Source: Sabulibacter ruber
GTDB taxonomy: Bacteria > Bacteroidota > Bacteroidia > Cytophagales > Hymenobacteraceae
Length of the DNA: 64,000 bases
NCBI RefSeq assembly: GCF_017355955.1
Contig: NZ_JAFFID010000001.1
Coordinates: forward strand, 2,046,001 to 2,110,000
Reading direction: 5' to 3'
Position numbers and translations under genes: made by a program. How positions within the stretch are numbered: position 1 is the first letter of the stretch; every line of letters starts with the position of its first letter. Shown here in pieces: positions 36,627-44,820 of the stretch. Below the pieces are notes generated by a model that saw only the letters and a program-made list of their open reading frames with translations, did no database searches and was not told the origin of the DNA.

Positions 36627-37181
36627 ATGGCATCTGCCTTTGCCCATGCCCTGATGGCGGTGGCCATCGGGAAACGATACACCCAACCGGAAAACAAAAC
36701 AAAGCTGTTTCTGCTGGGCGCGTTCTGCTCCATCTTCCCGGATGCCGATGTGGTCATGTTCAAATTCGGGATTCCGTACCAGCACTTTCTGGGGCACCGG
36801 GGCTTTTCCCACTCGCTGGTGTTCGCGCTGCTGCTGGGCATTGTGATGACCATTCTCTTTTACCGCCGCACTCCGTTGTTCAGTTCCCGAGGCTTGATAC
36901 TGGTGAGTTTCTTCTTTCTGTGCACCGCCTCCCACATTCTGCTGGATGCCCTCACCAACGGCGGCCTGGGCGTAGGCGTCTTCTCCCCCTTTGACAACAC
37001 CCGCTACTTCCTGCCCTGGCGACCTATCCAGGTATCACCCATCGGGGCGGGGCGGTTCTTCAGCGAGAAAGGTTTGGCGGTGATCAAAAGCGAATTGGTG
37101 TGGGTGGGGCTGCCGTGTTTGGTTTGGTTTCTGGCGTTGAAGATTTTCGGAAAATCAAATAGAAAACAGACTTCTGTTTAG
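36627..37181 (+). CDS. YdjM/DUF457-like membrane metal-dependent hydrolase
   Basis: A 184-residue inner-membrane protein: MASAFAHALMAVAIG, FCSIFPDADVVMF, FLGHRGFSHSLVFALLLG and SHILLDALTNGG. These His/Asp motifs define the YdjM-like family of membrane-bound putative metal-dependent hydrolases. About four membrane segments. It follows the deaminase terminator, so it is its own unit. The reaction is unknown for most members. Confidence 0.85.
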   Translation: MASAFAHALMAVAIGKRYTQPENKTKLFLLGAFCSIFPDADVVMFKFGIPYQHFLGHRGFSHSLVFALLLGIVMTILFYRRTPLFSSRGLILVSFFFLCTASHILLDALTNGGLGVGVFSPFDNTRYFLPWRPIQVSPIGAGRFFSEKGLAVIKSELVWVGLPCLVWFLALKIFGKSNRKQTSV

Positions 37182-37213
37182 CTCCCTATGTAAGCTAATG
37201 TAAAAGCAAACCT

Positions 37214-37819
37214 ATGAAAGTCAGAGACCTATTCTCAAATGCAGACACAAAAGTATTTGTCGTGTTGGATTCAGAAAAGGAAGATGAATTAGAATGGATT
37301 ATTGAACCCACCACTTACGAACTTCTACCAGAAGAAGAGAATATCTACTTTGTAAAAGCCAAACAAGTCTTTTCAAACAGGACAGCAGACTGCTTCATTG
37401 GTATTATGACACCTGAGCGATTAGCCGAAACGGTTATCAAAAAAGACATAGACGGAAAGGTAGTTGCTGAAAGTATTGATGAGCAGGAAAACTCGGTCAT
37501 TCCGGCCGTTGCCTCAGACTGTTTTGGCGTTTATACTTTATTCTATGCAAAGGAAAACCCTCAAATAGGAGTTGATATCCTTAAGGAAGGCCTTGATAAA
37601 GCGACAAACAGAAATGTAGTTGCGGAAGACCTTGGATATATTTTAAGGGATGAGAACAGAGAAGAAGAGGCAATTGAAGCATTCAAGAAAAGTGAAGAAT
37701 TTGGGCCTTCTTCTGAATACGTTTACCTGGAATTGTCAAGGCTGTACAAAAGGATAGGACAGAGAGGGAAACAAGTAGAGTATGAACTAAAGTTTAAAGA
37801 CAGCGGCGGAATATATTGA
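37214..37819 (+). CDS. hypothetical protein with C-terminal TPR-like helices
   Basis: A 201-residue soluble protein with no signal peptide. The N-terminal 100 residues are acidic and unknown (VRDLFSNADTKVFVVLDSEK). The C-terminal part (GYILRDENREEEAIEAFKKS, then YLELSRLYKRIGQ) looks like two TPR helices pairs. Base composition is more AT-rich than the genes on either side, hinting at later acquisition. It lies 32 bp after the YdjM-like gene. I do not recognise it. Confidence 0.75.
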   Translation: MKVRDLFSNADTKVFVVLDSEKEDELEWIIEPTTYELLPEEENIYFVKAKQVFSNRTADCFIGIMTPERLAETVIKKDIDGKVVAESIDEQENSVIPAVASDCFGVYTLFYAKENPQIGVDILKEGLDKATNRNVVAEDLGYILRDENREEEAIEAFKKSEEFGPSSEYVYLELSRLYKRIGQRGKQVEYELKFKDSGGIY

Positions 37820-37907
37820 AAGAAAAAAGCTTCATTTATATATACCTCCTTCACGTCTAACAGCATTTAACCATTAAAAGGTATCCATAAAATTCCGGTT
37901 GCTTTTT

Positions 37908-37937
37908 GCTCGTTTAAAAGAAAACAGCCCTGAAACC
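37908..37937. repeat. degenerate palindromic element before msrB
   Basis: GCTCGTTTAAAAGAAAA then CAGCCCTGAAACC. Only the right half fits well. Confidence 0.45.
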
Positions 37938-38034
37938 TAAATCCGGTTATCCGCCAATAGACGTACGTTTTGACCTAAACTTTCCTGTGATCCGCCTTGT
38001 TTCAAAGCAGCACCTATCTCTTAAAACTAACCCC

Positions 38035-38616
38035 ATGAAACGCCTTTTCTACCTATATGTCTTGGTTCTGTTCCCTCTCCTTAGCTGCCAAAGCGGTCCG
38101 GAGCAAAAGCAGAGACCGCAACACGCTGCTACAGCAGTAGCAGCACACCAGCCAGTCTCTTCAGATCCGCAGCATTCCAACAACCCGTACTATTCCCGCA
38201 GCGATACCACCAGACTCAACGTCTCAGACGCGGAATGGAAAAAGGTGCTGTCGCCGGAGTTGTACCAGGTGGCCCGCAAGAAAGCCACGGAACGGGCCTT
38301 CACCGGCAAACTCTGGAACTACACGGGCCGGGGCACCTATTACTGCGCCGCCTGCGGGAATAAGCTGTTCGCCTCAGATGCCAAGTTCGCGAGCGACTGT
38401 GGCTGGCCCAGCTTTTTTGAGACCTTCCGGAAAACGGCCGTGAAATATGAGGAAGACCACTCGTACGGCATGGAGCGCATTGAAGTGCTATGCGGCCGCT
38501 GCGATGCCCACTTGGGCCACTTGTTCGATGACGGCCCCGCCCCCACCTACAAGCGCTACTGCATGAACTCCGTCTCACTGGACTTTGTGCCCAACGCCGG
38601 TTTACAGGTCAACTAA
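38035..38616 (+). CDS. msrB: peptide-methionine (R)-S-oxide reductase MsrB, lipoprotein form
   Basis: A 193-residue protein with a lipoprotein signal (LFPLLSC, Cys at 19) and an MsrB domain from about residue 68. Two CxxC zinc pairs (CAAC, CGRC), the CGWPSF motif and the catalytic Cys in RYCMNS are present. It repairs methionine-R-sulfoxide, here in the periplasm. The ATG at 38035 is preferred over an upstream GTG at 37987 because the signal peptide begins there. It has its own terminator. Confidence 0.93.
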   Translation: MKRLFYLYVLVLFPLLSCQSGPEQKQRPQHAATAVAAHQPVSSDPQHSNNPYYSRSDTTRLNVSDAEWKKVLSPELYQVARKKATERAFTGKLWNYTGRGTYYCAACGNKLFASDAKFASDCGWPSFFETFRKTAVKYEEDHSYGMERIEVLCGRCDAHLGHLFDDGPAPTYKRYCMNSVSLDFVPNAGLQVN

Positions 38617-38636
38617 GTTTTCACAGACAATTTTTG

Positions 38637-38678
38637 GAAAGGCTTTGCCACGGAAAACGGGCAGAGCCTTTCTGTTTT
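38637..38678 (+). terminator. terminator after msrB
   Basis: A 13-bp stem with one wobble (GAAAGGCTTTGCC with GGCAGAGCCTTTC) followed by TGTTTT, 20 bp after the stop. Confidence 0.82.
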
Positions 38679-38679
38679 C

Positions 38680-38710
38680 GGGCCTGTTACCGGAAAGCAG
38701 CCCCAAAACG
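38680..38710. repeat. dispersed palindromic element after msrB
   Basis: GGGCCTGTTACCGG then AAAGCAGCCCCAAAACG, immediately after the msrB terminator; the left flank GTTTTC mirrors the right AAAAC. Confidence 0.75.
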
Positions 38711-38818
38711 AATCGGGTTACTTCTTCTTAAAAAGTTTAACCCGCGCGGAAGTGCTTCGTTATAAGGGATCGATTTTGCCGCTTTTCAAGGCTTTGTTTC
38801 ACGTAATCCCCCATTTAA

Positions 38819-39649
38819 ATGAAGCGAATCAGTGCTTTTGCTTTTCTTACGCTCCCTTTAACCTTTCTGCTCAGCGGCTTCCAACCGGTGTACGCGCCGG
38901 CCGGCGAGCTGATCCACCTGGCCAAACTGCCCGATGCTATCAACGAAAGCTCGGGCCTGGAACTGGCCGATACCCCCAACACCTACTGGACCCACAATGA
39001 TGCCGGCAACGCCCCGGTGCTCTACCAGATAAACGAGAAAGGCAAACTGCTGAAGCAGGTCACCATCAGCGGCGCCACCAACACCGATTGGGAAGACCTG
39101 GCCAAAGACAACGCGGGCAACCTGTACATCGGTGACACGGGCAACAACAGCAACAAACGCAAAGACCTCAAAATCTACAAAGTGGCCCTGAACAAAGGGC
39201 TGAAGGCGCAGGAAATCAAATTCACCTACGAAGACCTGCCCGCCGGCAAAATAGCCAAGGAAGGACGGAACTTCGATTGCGAGGCGTTCTTCTGGCACAG
39301 CGGTAAACTGTACCTGATCTCCAAAGACCGCGGCGCCTCCCGCACCGCCAAGCTGTATTCCTTACCAGACGATGCCGGCACGCACACCGCCCGCCTGGTC
39401 TCCAAAAAGGAACTGCCCGGCATGGTCACCTCTGCCGACCTGAGCCCCGACGGGCGCCATATGGCGGTTTTGACGTACGGCAAAGTGCACCTTTACCCGG
39501 TAGCCAAAGGCTCTACTCAGTTCTTCGCGCAGAAACCCCGGATTCTGGATCTGCCCCGCAGCGGTCAGGCCGAGGCCGTTCTGTTCAAAGACAACCGTAC
39601 TTTGATTCTCTCCAACGAGGAAGGCAACCTGTTTAAATACACCTTGTAA
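38819..39649 (+). CDS. secreted beta-propeller-like protein
   Basis: A 276-residue exported protein with a signal peptide ending near residue 26. Repeated blade-like units follow: TYWTHNDAGNAPVLYQIN, DNAGNLYIGDTGNNSNKRKD, KLYLISKDRG and GHMAVLTYG-type strands. This resembles the SdiA-regulated/NHL-like propellers of unknown role. It could bind a carbohydrate or act in calcium binding, but no catalytic site is visible. A strong bidirectional terminator follows. Confidence 0.7.
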   Translation: MKRISAFAFLTLPLTFLLSGFQPVYAPAGELIHLAKLPDAINESSGLELADTPNTYWTHNDAGNAPVLYQINEKGKLLKQVTISGATNTDWEDLAKDNAGNLYIGDTGNNSNKRKDLKIYKVALNKGLKAQEIKFTYEDLPAGKIAKEGRNFDCEAFFWHSGKLYLISKDRGASRTAKLYSLPDDAGTHTARLVSKKELPGMVTSADLSPDGRHMAVLTYGKVHLYPVAKGSTQFFAQKPRILDLPRSGQAEAVLFKDNRTLILSNEEGNLFKYTL

Positions 39650-39679
39650 GAACTTCCTCCCGGATATTCATCTACATAA

Positions 39680-39725
39680 AAAACGGAGAGGGCCAGCAGG
39701 TATGTCTGCTGGCCCTCTCCGTTTT
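39680..39725. terminator. bidirectional terminator between the propeller gene and lgt
   Basis: A 20-bp perfect stem (39680-39699 with 39706-39725), core GGAGAGGGCCAGCAG, loop of 6, with T-rich tails in both directions. It can serve the two convergent genes. Confidence 0.92.
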
Positions 39726-39758
39726 AAGGCTATTTTCTGGAAAAGAAGCGTAAAACCG
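39726..39758. repeat. dispersed palindromic element at the lgt 3' end
   Basis: AAGGCTATTTTCTGG then AAAAGAAGCGTAAAACC, filling the space between the bidirectional terminator and the lgt stop. Confidence 0.7.
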
Positions 39759-40589
39759 CTATACTTTCACCGGTCGGCTGGGTTGCTTGGGTTGTTTCAT
39801 GGCGTAGAAAAGCACGGCAATGCCCACCAGCACCAATGGAATGCTCAGCCACTGCCCCATGTTCAGCGGAAGGGCATTCTCAAACTCTTCCTGGTTTTCT
39901 TTCAGGAACTCCACCAGGAAACGGAACGAGAACAGCAGTGTCACAAACAGCCCGAACAGCAGTCCGCGTACTTGCCCGGCGCCGCGCTTCCAGAGAAAGT
40001 ACAGCAGCACGAACAGGAAAATACAGAAAAGGCTTTCGTAGAGCTGCGTGGGGTGGCGCGGAAGTTCATAAGCCGGCACTCCGTTGAACAACTCGCCGTT
40101 CCGCACAAACTTAAACGCCCACGGCACATCGGTAGGGCGGCCAATAATTTCTGAGTTCATCAAATTCCCTAACCGGATACAGGCCCCGCCCAGGGCGGTC
40201 ACAATCACAATGCGGTCCAGCACCCATAGGTAATCGAACTTGTATTTGCGGCAGAACATGTAAAGCGCCAGCAGAATACCAATGGTACCGCCGTGGCTGG
40301 CCAGCCCGCCTTCCCAGATCTTGAAAATCTCAATGGGGTTAGACAGGTAATGCACCGGGTCATAGAACAGGCAGTGGCCCAAGCGGGCACCAATCACCGT
40401 TCCAATGATCATGTACATGGTGAGGATGTCTACGTCTTCATCGGTGCGGCCGTCTTTGCGGTAGATGTACTTCTCAATGGGCTGGGTGAGCACAAAGGCA
40501 AGGGCAAACAGCAGGCCGTACCAACGCACGGTCACCGGACCCAGGGAAAAAATATCGGGAGAAACATCCCAGGTGATGAAGTTCAGCAT
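39759..40589 (-). CDS. lgt: prolipoprotein diacylglyceryl transferase
   Basis: A 276-residue inner-membrane enzyme with about seven membrane segments that moves diacylglycerol from phosphatidylglycerol to the lipobox Cys of prelipoproteins. Seen: VRWYGLLFALAF, IGARLGHCLFYDP, GGLASHGGTIGILL with the essential HGG, and CIRLGNLMNSEIIG. Several lipobox proteins in this window are its likely substrates. Single leftward gene converging on the propeller gene. Confidence 0.96.
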   Translation of the reverse strand: MLNFITWDVSPDIFSLGPVTVRWYGLLFALAFVLTQPIEKYIYRKDGRTDEDVDILTMYMIIGTVIGARLGHCLFYDPVHYLSNPIEIFKIWEGGLASHGGTIGILLALYMFCRKYKFDYLWVLDRIVIVTALGGACIRLGNLMNSEIIGRPTDVPWAFKFVRNGELFNGVPAYELPRHPTQLYESLFCIFLFVLLYFLWKRGAGQVRGLLFGLFVTLLFSFRFLVEFLKENQEEFENALPLNMGQWLSIPLVLVGIAVLFYAMKQPKQPSRPVKV

Positions 40590-40694
40590 GTAAAATCTGG
40601 TTAGTGGGGCTAAAATTACAATTTAATCTATGAGCAGCAAGAATCAGTTCTGCTTCTGAGGAAACACTTTACCCGAAAATGATGTTACTTTGTG

Positions 40695-40725
40695 GGCGCA
40701 AACCCAAAAGTGAAACGTTTGCGCC
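40695..40725 (+). promoter_or_regulatory. inverted repeat in the leader of the ferredoxin-reductase gene
   Basis: GGCGCAAAC and GTTTGCGCC form a 9-bp perfect inverted repeat with a 13-nt spacer, 61 bp before the ATG. A TTACTTTG promoter-like box precedes it at 40685-40692. There is no T run, so it is more likely an operator or a leader hairpin than a terminator. Confidence 0.45.
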
Positions 40726-40786
40726 AGACCAATATTGGCAGTAGCAGGAACCGCCTCTTATTGCCGCTTTAGACACAATACCTTAT

Positions 40787-41800
40787 ATGTCAACTGTAAC
40801 TACTGATATCTGTATCATCGGCGCCGGTCCGGTGGGGCTCTTCGCGGTATTTGAAGCGGGCCTTCTTAAAATGAAGTGCCACGTGGTAGATGCCCTGCCT
40901 CAGGTTGGCGGCCAGCTTTCCGAGATTTACCCAAAAAAACCCATCTATGACATTCCGGGTTTCCCTTCCATTCTGGCTGGTGACCTGATCAAGAATCAGA
41001 TGGAGCAAATTGCCCCTTTCCACCCTACCTTTACCTTAGGTGAGCGTGTGGAGGATCTGGAGAAACTGGAGGATGGCTCTTTCCGTCTGGTGACGTCAGA
41101 AAACACCGAGATCTTCTGCAAAGTGGTAGTGATTGCCGGTGGTCTGGGTTCCTTTGAGCCCCGTAAACCCGCCATTGAGAACCTGGCCAACTTTGAAGGC
41201 GGCAAAGGTGTAAACTACATGATTCTGGACCCCGAGCACTTCCGCGACAAGCGCGTGGTGCTGGCCGGCGGCGGGGACTCTGCCCTGGACTGGGCCATTT
41301 ACTTAGCCGATGTGGCCAAAGAACTGACCCTGGTGCACCGCGGTACTACCTTCAGAGGCGCGCCTGAATCTGCCGCTAAAGTGACCAGCCTGGCCGAGGA
41401 AGGCCACATGCGTCTGCTTCTGAAATCTAACGTAACCGAAGTACACGGTAACGGCAAACTAGACGCGGTAACCATCTTGCCAGACGGTTCAGAGTCTTAC
41501 CAGATTGAAACCGATTACTTCATTCCGCTTTTCGGGTTGGTGCCTAAGTTGGGTCCATTGGAGAACTGGGGACTTGAGCTGGAGAAATCTGCCATTGTGG
41601 TGAACACCGTAGACTACAGCACCAACATCCCGGGCATCTACGCCATTGGCGACATCAACACGTACCCAGGCAAACTGAAGCTGATCCTGTGCGGTTACCA
41701 TGAAGCGGCCCTGATGGCGCAGAGTGCGTACTCCATCATCAACCCAGACAAGAAATTCGTTTTGAAATACACTACCGTAAACGGAGTGCCAACCCTTTAA
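40787..41800 (+). CDS. ferredoxin/flavodoxin-NADP+ reductase (thioredoxin-reductase-like)
   Basis: A 337-residue FAD enzyme. FAD motif IIGAGPVGLFAVFEAG, NADPH motif VLAGGGDSALDWA, and the C-terminal YAIGDINTYPGKLKLILCGY. It lacks the CxxC of thioredoxin reductase, which marks the YumC-type FNR. It transfers electrons between NADPH and ferredoxin. A [2Fe-2S] ferredoxin gene follows 3 bp later, an obvious redox partner. Confidence 0.92.
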   Translation: MSTVTTDICIIGAGPVGLFAVFEAGLLKMKCHVVDALPQVGGQLSEIYPKKPIYDIPGFPSILAGDLIKNQMEQIAPFHPTFTLGERVEDLEKLEDGSFRLVTSENTEIFCKVVVIAGGLGSFEPRKPAIENLANFEGGKGVNYMILDPEHFRDKRVVLAGGGDSALDWAIYLADVAKELTLVHRGTTFRGAPESAAKVTSLAEEGHMRLLLKSNVTEVHGNGKLDAVTILPDGSESYQIETDYFIPLFGLVPKLGPLENWGLELEKSAIVVNTVDYSTNIPGIYAIGDINTYPGKLKLILCGYHEAALMAQSAYSIINPDKKFVLKYTTVNGVPTL

Positions 41801-41803
41801 GCC

Positions 41804-42130
41804 ATGCAAGAAGACATCACCGTTTACGTAGAAACTCCCTCGGGAGAGCGTATTTCCGTACCCGCTCCTACTGACATGGGCCTGAGTTTGATGGAAGTGC
41901 TGAAGGCCAGTGAATTCAACGTTCAGGCTACCTGCGGCGGCATGGCGCTTTGTGCCACCTGCCACATCCAGTTGGTGGAAGCCCCTGAGCTGCCCGAGCC
42001 CTCTGATGACGAGTTGTACACGCTGGAGAACTTACCTAACCCTACCAGCACCAGCCGTCTTTCCTGCCAAATAAAAGTCACCCCTGAGCTGGACGGCACC
42101 GTACTGCGCGTGATGGCCGATTTTGAATAG
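41804..42130 (+). CDS. [2Fe-2S] ferredoxin (adrenodoxin/plant-like)
   Basis: A 108-residue soluble ferredoxin. Cluster ligands Cys44, Cys50, Cys53 (TCGGMALCATC) and Cys88 (LSCQI) show the C-x5-C-x2-C spacing of the adrenodoxin/Isc group. Acidic residues around ELPEPSDDELYTLEN likely form the partner-docking surface. It sits 3 bp after the FNR gene, so both are made together. A terminator follows. Confidence 0.93.
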   Translation: MQEDITVYVETPSGERISVPAPTDMGLSLMEVLKASEFNVQATCGGMALCATCHIQLVEAPELPEPSDDELYTLENLPNPTSTSRLSCQIKVTPELDGTVLRVMADFE

Positions 42131-42154
42131 ACCTTCTTGCTCTAGCATAGTATT

Positions 42155-42198
42155 AAATCCCGGTAATTACTTCTTTCAGTAGCTACCGGGATTTTTGT
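42155..42198 (+). terminator. terminator after the ferredoxin gene
   Basis: An 11-bp perfect stem (AAATCCCGGTA with TACCGGGATTT) and a T run, 25 bp after the stop. Confidence 0.85.
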
Positions 42199-42201
42199 TT
42201 T

Positions 42202-42233
42202 CCGGCCTGTTTCCTGAAAACAAGCCGGAAACC
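42202..42233. repeat. dispersed palindromic element after the ferredoxin gene
   Basis: CCGGCCTGTTTCCTG then AAAACAAGCCGGAAACC. Arms CCGGC and GCCGG and flanks GTTTT and GGAAAC give one of the most complete palindromes. Confidence 0.8.
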
Positions 42234-42460
42234 TCTACCCTCTGTCTGGTTGTGTAAAAATTTTTTCTTTTCCCCGTAGGGGTGAAAGGATGTATGCTTG
42301 TCTTAGAGACAGCCCTAGTTATTCTCTTTTCAGAACCCTTTCAATTCCAGGCTCAACCGCAGGGCGTACGTGCCTCAGATTATGTTTTCGTTAATTCCCT
42401 GAGGCACTTCTCTTTTTCTTTATATTACCCAGAATACCAACGCTTTCTGATTGGCTGCTT

Positions 42461-42967
42461 ATGAAGAAAAACCTATACCTGTGCTTCCTTCTGTTTGTAT
42501 TGGCAGGTTTAACATCTTGCCCCGGCCCAGAGCCCGATGAGTTCTCCTCCTACCAACCGGTACTTATGAGCCGGCAGCAATTGGAAACGTCGGTGAAGCA
42601 CCAGGCCGCCCGGCCCATTTCTAACCCCGGTAAGTTGTACCAGTATGGCTCCTACATTTTCATCAATGAGCGGTACAAGGGTATCCACATCATCCAGAAC
42701 CAGGATCCTGCCTCACCCCAGAATATCGGTTTCATACAAGTACCCGGCAACGTTGATTTTGCGGTGAGGGGCGATGTTTTGTACGTGGACAATGCCGTTG
42801 ACTTGGTGGCAATTGATATCCATGACCTGCCGCAAATCACCGTTACCAAGCGGATCCCTAACACTTTCCCGGCTTTACCAGCTCCGGATAATTGGGGAAG
42901 CGAGATAAACCTGAAGGGTATTCCCAAAGATGCGGTCATTGTAGGGTGGGAGATCAAAAGAAAGTAA
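42461..42967 (+). CDS. lipoprotein with LVIVD-like repeat
   Basis: A 168-residue lipoprotein (signal with AGLTSC). The body holds YQYGSYIFINERYKGIHIIQ, then DVLYVDNAVDLVAIDI, typical of LVIVD/propeller-type strands of Bacteroidota surface proteins. It begins a small cluster with two other exported proteins, with only 4 bp to the next gene. Function unknown. Confidence 0.72.
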   Translation: MKKNLYLCFLLFVLAGLTSCPGPEPDEFSSYQPVLMSRQQLETSVKHQAARPISNPGKLYQYGSYIFINERYKGIHIIQNQDPASPQNIGFIQVPGNVDFAVRGDVLYVDNAVDLVAIDIHDLPQITVTKRIPNTFPALPAPDNWGSEINLKGIPKDAVIVGWEIKRK

Positions 42968-42971
42968 GGCT

Positions 42972-43727
42972 ATGAGAAAAGGACTTCAACAATTATGCTT
43001 TGCGGCAGCTCTGGTCTGGCTTTTGGTTTCCTGCAGCGATGACGCCAGCCTGTCTGCCGTCAATCAGCCCACTACCGGGAAAGGGGGCTCCATGGCCAGA
43101 TTTACCGTAAGCGGTGATTTTCTGTACACGGTAGATGATGCCAATCTGCACCTCTTTGACATCAGCTCGCCCGCCAATCCCATAAAGACTAAGGATGTAA
43201 GCCTGGGGGTGGGCGTGGAAACCATCTTCCCGTTTCAGGATAAACTTTTCATAGGCACCCAAACCGGCATGCACATTCTCAGCATTCAGAATCCGCAGGC
43301 GCCGCAGCAGATTTCTACTTATGAACACGTGGCCAGCTGTGATCCCGTGGTCACCGATGGCCGCTATGCCTACGTGACCGTCAGTTCTGGTACCAATTGC
43401 CAGCGGGGTGTCAATGAATTGCATATCCTGGACCTTCAGAACTTAACGGCTCCTACCCTGCTGAAACGGTACCAGATGACCAACCCCAAAGGGCTGGGAA
43501 TAGACGGTAATCTTCTTTTTGTCTGTGACAACGGCCTTAAAGTATTTGATGCCTCTAACGTGACAGCACTGGCGCAGAAACATCATTTCCCTATCAATGC
43601 CTATGACGTGATCCCCGGCAATGGTCATCTGCTGGTCATCGGGACGGATGGTTTCTACCAGTACAGGTACAACGGGCAAGACGTCAGCCTGTTGAGTAAA
43701 ATTGAGGTGCAACCTGCCAAAGAATAG
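42972..43727 (+). CDS. lipoprotein with LVIVD-like propeller repeats
   Basis: A 251-residue lipoprotein (WLLVSC lipobox). Repeats such as DFLYTVDDANLHLFDISSPA, KLFIGTQTGMHILSIQNPQA, and ELHILDLQNLTAP give a partial beta-propeller like the LVIVD family. Encoded between a shorter relative and an exported barrel-like protein, so the three may form a surface complex. No catalytic residues seen. Confidence 0.75.
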   Translation: MRKGLQQLCFAAALVWLLVSCSDDASLSAVNQPTTGKGGSMARFTVSGDFLYTVDDANLHLFDISSPANPIKTKDVSLGVGVETIFPFQDKLFIGTQTGMHILSIQNPQAPQQISTYEHVASCDPVVTDGRYAYVTVSSGTNCQRGVNELHILDLQNLTAPTLLKRYQMTNPKGLGIDGNLLFVCDNGLKVFDASNVTALAQKHHFPINAYDVIPGNGHLLVIGTDGFYQYRYNGQDVSLLSKIEVQPAKE

Positions 43728-43734
43728 CCTGTTG

Positions 43735-44436
43735 ATGCCTCTCCTAATGCCTTCCAGAACGTTGCCGATGGTACTATGGGCCGCGCTGTTGCTGGTGTCC
43801 TTTCCGGCTCTGGCGCAATTCAATAAGTATCAGAATGGTTGGTTTGTGCTCAGGGTGAGCCCGCAGCACCTCTTGCTGAGTGGCCTGCACCTGGACGTTG
43901 AAAAGCAGCTGAAGCAAGCCGGTACGCAAAGCCTGCTGTTCTCCCCAAGGGTGTATTGGGGCACCACCCGGTTTGTGGACAATTTCACCGTCCGCCAGGA
44001 ACAACCCGAAGACAAATCAAGGGTGAAAGGCTTCGGGGCTGAACTACAGCACCGCCTCTACTCCACCGACCTGATAGACCTGTATGACCACAACTTTTAC
44101 TTTGGGTACGGCGTGAACTTCCACCGCTTCGGCATCCGGTTCAGGAAAGAAGGCTGGGGCGAAGAACTGGGAGAAGACGGCCTTTATTACTATCGGTTAG
44201 GACCTGACCGCCCGTTCAAGGAAGTGGTGAACCGATTGGGGGCCGTCTTATACCTGGGCCTTCAGGAACGGTTCCTCTCAGACCGCCTGTTGGTTGACTT
44301 ACACCTGGCAATGGGTTATACCCATAGTTCTGGTTCATCCAGCTACCCCAGTCTCCGGTATAACAGAAACATGCTGGACTATGGGTACACCGGCTTCTAC
44401 CTGTACCCCGGCGTCAAATTGGGAGTAGTGCTTTGA
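43735..44436 (+). CDS. exported protein, probable outer-membrane beta-barrel
   Basis: A 233-residue protein with a signal peptide ending at FPALAQ. The mature part alternates polar and aromatic residues (FYFGYGVNFHRFGIRF, LYLGLQERFLSDRLLVDLH) and ends GFYLYPGVKLGVVL, like a small outer-membrane barrel. The ATG at 43735 is 7 bp after the previous stop; a TTG at 43702 would overlap it and is less likely. It belongs to the LVIVD lipoprotein cluster. Confidence 0.65.
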   Translation: MPLLMPSRTLPMVLWAALLLVSFPALAQFNKYQNGWFVLRVSPQHLLLSGLHLDVEKQLKQAGTQSLLFSPRVYWGTTRFVDNFTVRQEQPEDKSRVKGFGAELQHRLYSTDLIDLYDHNFYFGYGVNFHRFGIRFRKEGWGEELGEDGLYYYRLGPDRPFKEVVNRLGAVLYLGLQERFLSDRLLVDLHLAMGYTHSSGSSSYPSLRYNRNMLDYGYTGFYLYPGVKLGVVL

Positions 44437-44453
44437 GGCCATCCTTTCGTTTT

Positions 44454-44485
44454 CCCTCTGTTTTCTTAAAACGGGCTAAAAATGG
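44454..44485. repeat. dispersed palindromic element after the 43735 gene
   Basis: CCCTCTGTTTTCTT then AAAACGGGCTAAAAATGG, 18 bp after the stop codon. Confidence 0.6.
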
Positions 44486-44762
44486 AATGTGGATAGCGTA
44501 AGCGCCTATCTCGGAAATCACTTCTCAGCCACTCTGCCGTTTGAGCTAAATTTGGCAAAACTAGGCTCAAAATGCCCTTCTTTGCTCCTGAACCAGGCAC
44601 TTGCCCTTCAATCTCGGTTAAAAAGCACAGCCCACTTTGTTAAAGTTTTGTTAAAAGCCGCCTTTTTCTGGATTAGCCTGTAATAAACCATCCCCTAGGT
44701 GTACTAATGCCACAACTGATGAGAAAAGGAATACCACGGGTGAGCCTTTTGCCGGCCTAGCT

Positions 44763-44770
44763 TACCTTTG
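44763..44770 (+). promoter_or_regulatory. Bacteroidota -7 box (TACCTTTG) before the first receptor gene
   Basis: An exact TAnnTTTG match, 50 bp upstream of the ATG. No clear TTTG at the -33 distance. Confidence 0.5.
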
Positions 44771-44820
44771 CCCCTTTTCTGCAATCAGCAAAACACTGCA
44801 CTTACTCTTTATAAACCCTT

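Larger units (their letters stand above)
44437..44820. other. intergenic region before the first outer-membrane receptor (384 bp)
   Basis: No gene is supported. A palindromic repeat copy lies at 44454-44485. A TACCTTTG promoter box for the next gene lies at 44763-44770, followed by a degenerate repeat-like stretch. A 64-codon GTG-started frame at 44489-44683 lacks any support. Confidence 0.65.

Noticed and set aside
44489-44683. A 64-codon GTG-started frame before receptor 1
   Set aside because: No recognisable motif or ribosome-binding context, and it lies in a region with repeat and promoter signals.
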